From positions 62,001-126,000 of the forward strand of contig NZ_AZGB01000016.1 in NCBI RefSeq assembly GCF_001435235.1: 64,000 bases of DNA. The letters run 5' to 3'. Below the pieces are notes generated by a model. That model ran no database searches. It worked only from the letters and a program-made list of their open reading frames with translations, and was not told the origin of the DNA. This DNA comes from Liquorilactobacillus ghanensis DSM 18630 (lineage in GTDB: Bacteria > Bacillota > Bacilli > Lactobacillales > Lactobacillaceae). How positions within the stretch are numbered: position 1 is the first letter of the stretch; the number at the start of each line of letters is the position of its first letter. Made by a program: the position numbers and the translations under genes. Shown piece by piece: positions 63,471 through 64,000 of the stretch.

Positions 63471-63547
63471 ATTATTTTCTCTCTCATTTCATTATATATT
63501 CTTAGAAACTGCTTCATAATATTACAGCTATTTTGCGGGCTTTTGCT

Positions 63548-64000
63548 TTACGCTTCTTTGGCTTTATTCGTAAAATCTACTACAATTTTACCTTTGATAT
63601 GTCCACTACTTATTTCTTTCATGGCAGTATTAATCTCTGAACCAGGATATATTTTTTGAATAGAAGTATTCAATTTTTTCGATTCAATAAGCTCGGTAAT
63701 TTTTTGAAGTTCTTGTCGATTAGACTGTGTTAAAAAAGAATGAAAAACGATATTCTTTTTTCTTGATAATTGATGCATTTTTACAGTGAGTGCACGCAAA
63801 ATCATTTGATAAAACCAATTCATATTCGCCGATTTGGCATACGATGGAGTAGGAATACTAGTGATAGAGGCAATTTTTCCACCGGCTTTCACAATATCAA
63901 ATGAATGTATCAGCTCATCTCCACCTCTCATATCAAAAACAGCATCTACTTGAGGTAGCACTTCATAAAATTTTTCTTTATGATAGTCAATAAATTCTAG
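63548..64000 (-). CDS. Quinone oxidoreductase-like protein (MDR family), C-terminal part
   Basis: The frame continues past 63961 to the right edge (residues LEFIDYHKEKFYEVLPQVDAV), so the gene is truncated and its start is outside the window. Visible are the end of the nucleotide-binding domain (VFDMRGGDELIHSFDIVKAG, then GKIASI) and the C-terminal catalytic strand GHIKGKIVVDF, typical of zinc-independent NADP-dependent quinone reductases. It is 77 bases upstream of the nitroreductase gene and may share its regulation. Confidence 0.85.
   Translation of the reverse strand, partial: LEFIDYHKEKFYEVLPQVDAVFDMRGGDELIHSFDIVKAGGKIASITSIPTPSYAKSANMNWFYQMILRALTVKMHQLSRKKNIVFHSFLTQSNRQELQKITELIESKKLNTSIQKIYPGSEINTAMKEISSGHIKGKIVVDFTNKAKEA

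Overview
The window is from a low-GC, motile member of the Lactobacillaceae, most likely a Liquorilactobacillus or close relative. The genus is inferred from gene content; no marker gene settles it. Support: the rsmG-noc-parA-parB-DUF951-ychF-DUF1129 block of lactobacilli, four methyl-accepting chemotaxis receptors (MCPs), lactobacillus-type oleate hydratase, AEC transporter and amino-acid ABC systems, and AGGAGG-type ribosome binding sites throughout. No tRNA, rRNA or CRISPR array was seen.

Region 1 (1-14,000) is a surface-glycan island. A divergent pair of sigma-28 (FliA/SigD) promoters lies at 220-305. One drives a gene cut by the left edge. The other drives a four-gene operon: a teichoic-acid-type transferase, an IspD/TarI-like cytidylyltransferase, an NAD-dependent epimerase/dehydratase and an AraD-type pentulose-phosphate epimerase. 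Together these look like a route to a CDP-linked pentitol-type group and its transfer. Very AT-rich glycosyltransferase genes, two paralogous acetyltransferases separated by a decayed IS3 element, and a glycosyltransferase/methyltransferase pair follow. The flagellar promoters suggest that the island decorates flagellin or another motility structure.

Region 2 (14,170-24,300) holds four paralogous MCP genes, each with its own sigma-28 promoter (TTAA, 15 bases, then an NCCGATA-type -10; the first has GACGATAT). Their dCache sensors differ while their signalling tips are nearly identical. A DinJ/YafQ-type toxin-antitoxin pair sits between the third and fourth.

Region 3 (24,400-30,300) is the conserved chromosome-partition block, preceded by a perfect palindrome made of parS-like half sites facing outward.

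Region 4 (30,300-59,200) separates that block from guaB, its usual neighbour in many lactobacilli. It contains a GT-C-like membrane protein; a cystine-type ABC transporter preceded by a cysteine-rich leader ORF and a terminator (candidate attenuator); a second amino-acid ABC operon with a GABA-type aminotransferase and a divergent PucR regulator; an AEC transporter, superoxide dismutase, flippase, ring-cleaving dioxygenase-like protein, oleate hydratase and M20 peptidase; a PLD-helicase-DUF3427 protein; an operon pairing a ribbon-helix-helix/NfeD-like protein with an SPFH protein; and an acetoin dehydrogenase operon (acoLABC) behind a textbook sigma-54 promoter, next to its AcoR-type activator, which is itself preceded by a cre site.

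Region 5 (59,300-64,000) contains guaB, a menaquinone/ubiquinone-type methyltransferase, and a minus-strand group (DUF1304, a monooxygenase-fold protein, a nitroreductase and a truncated quinone-reductase-like gene).
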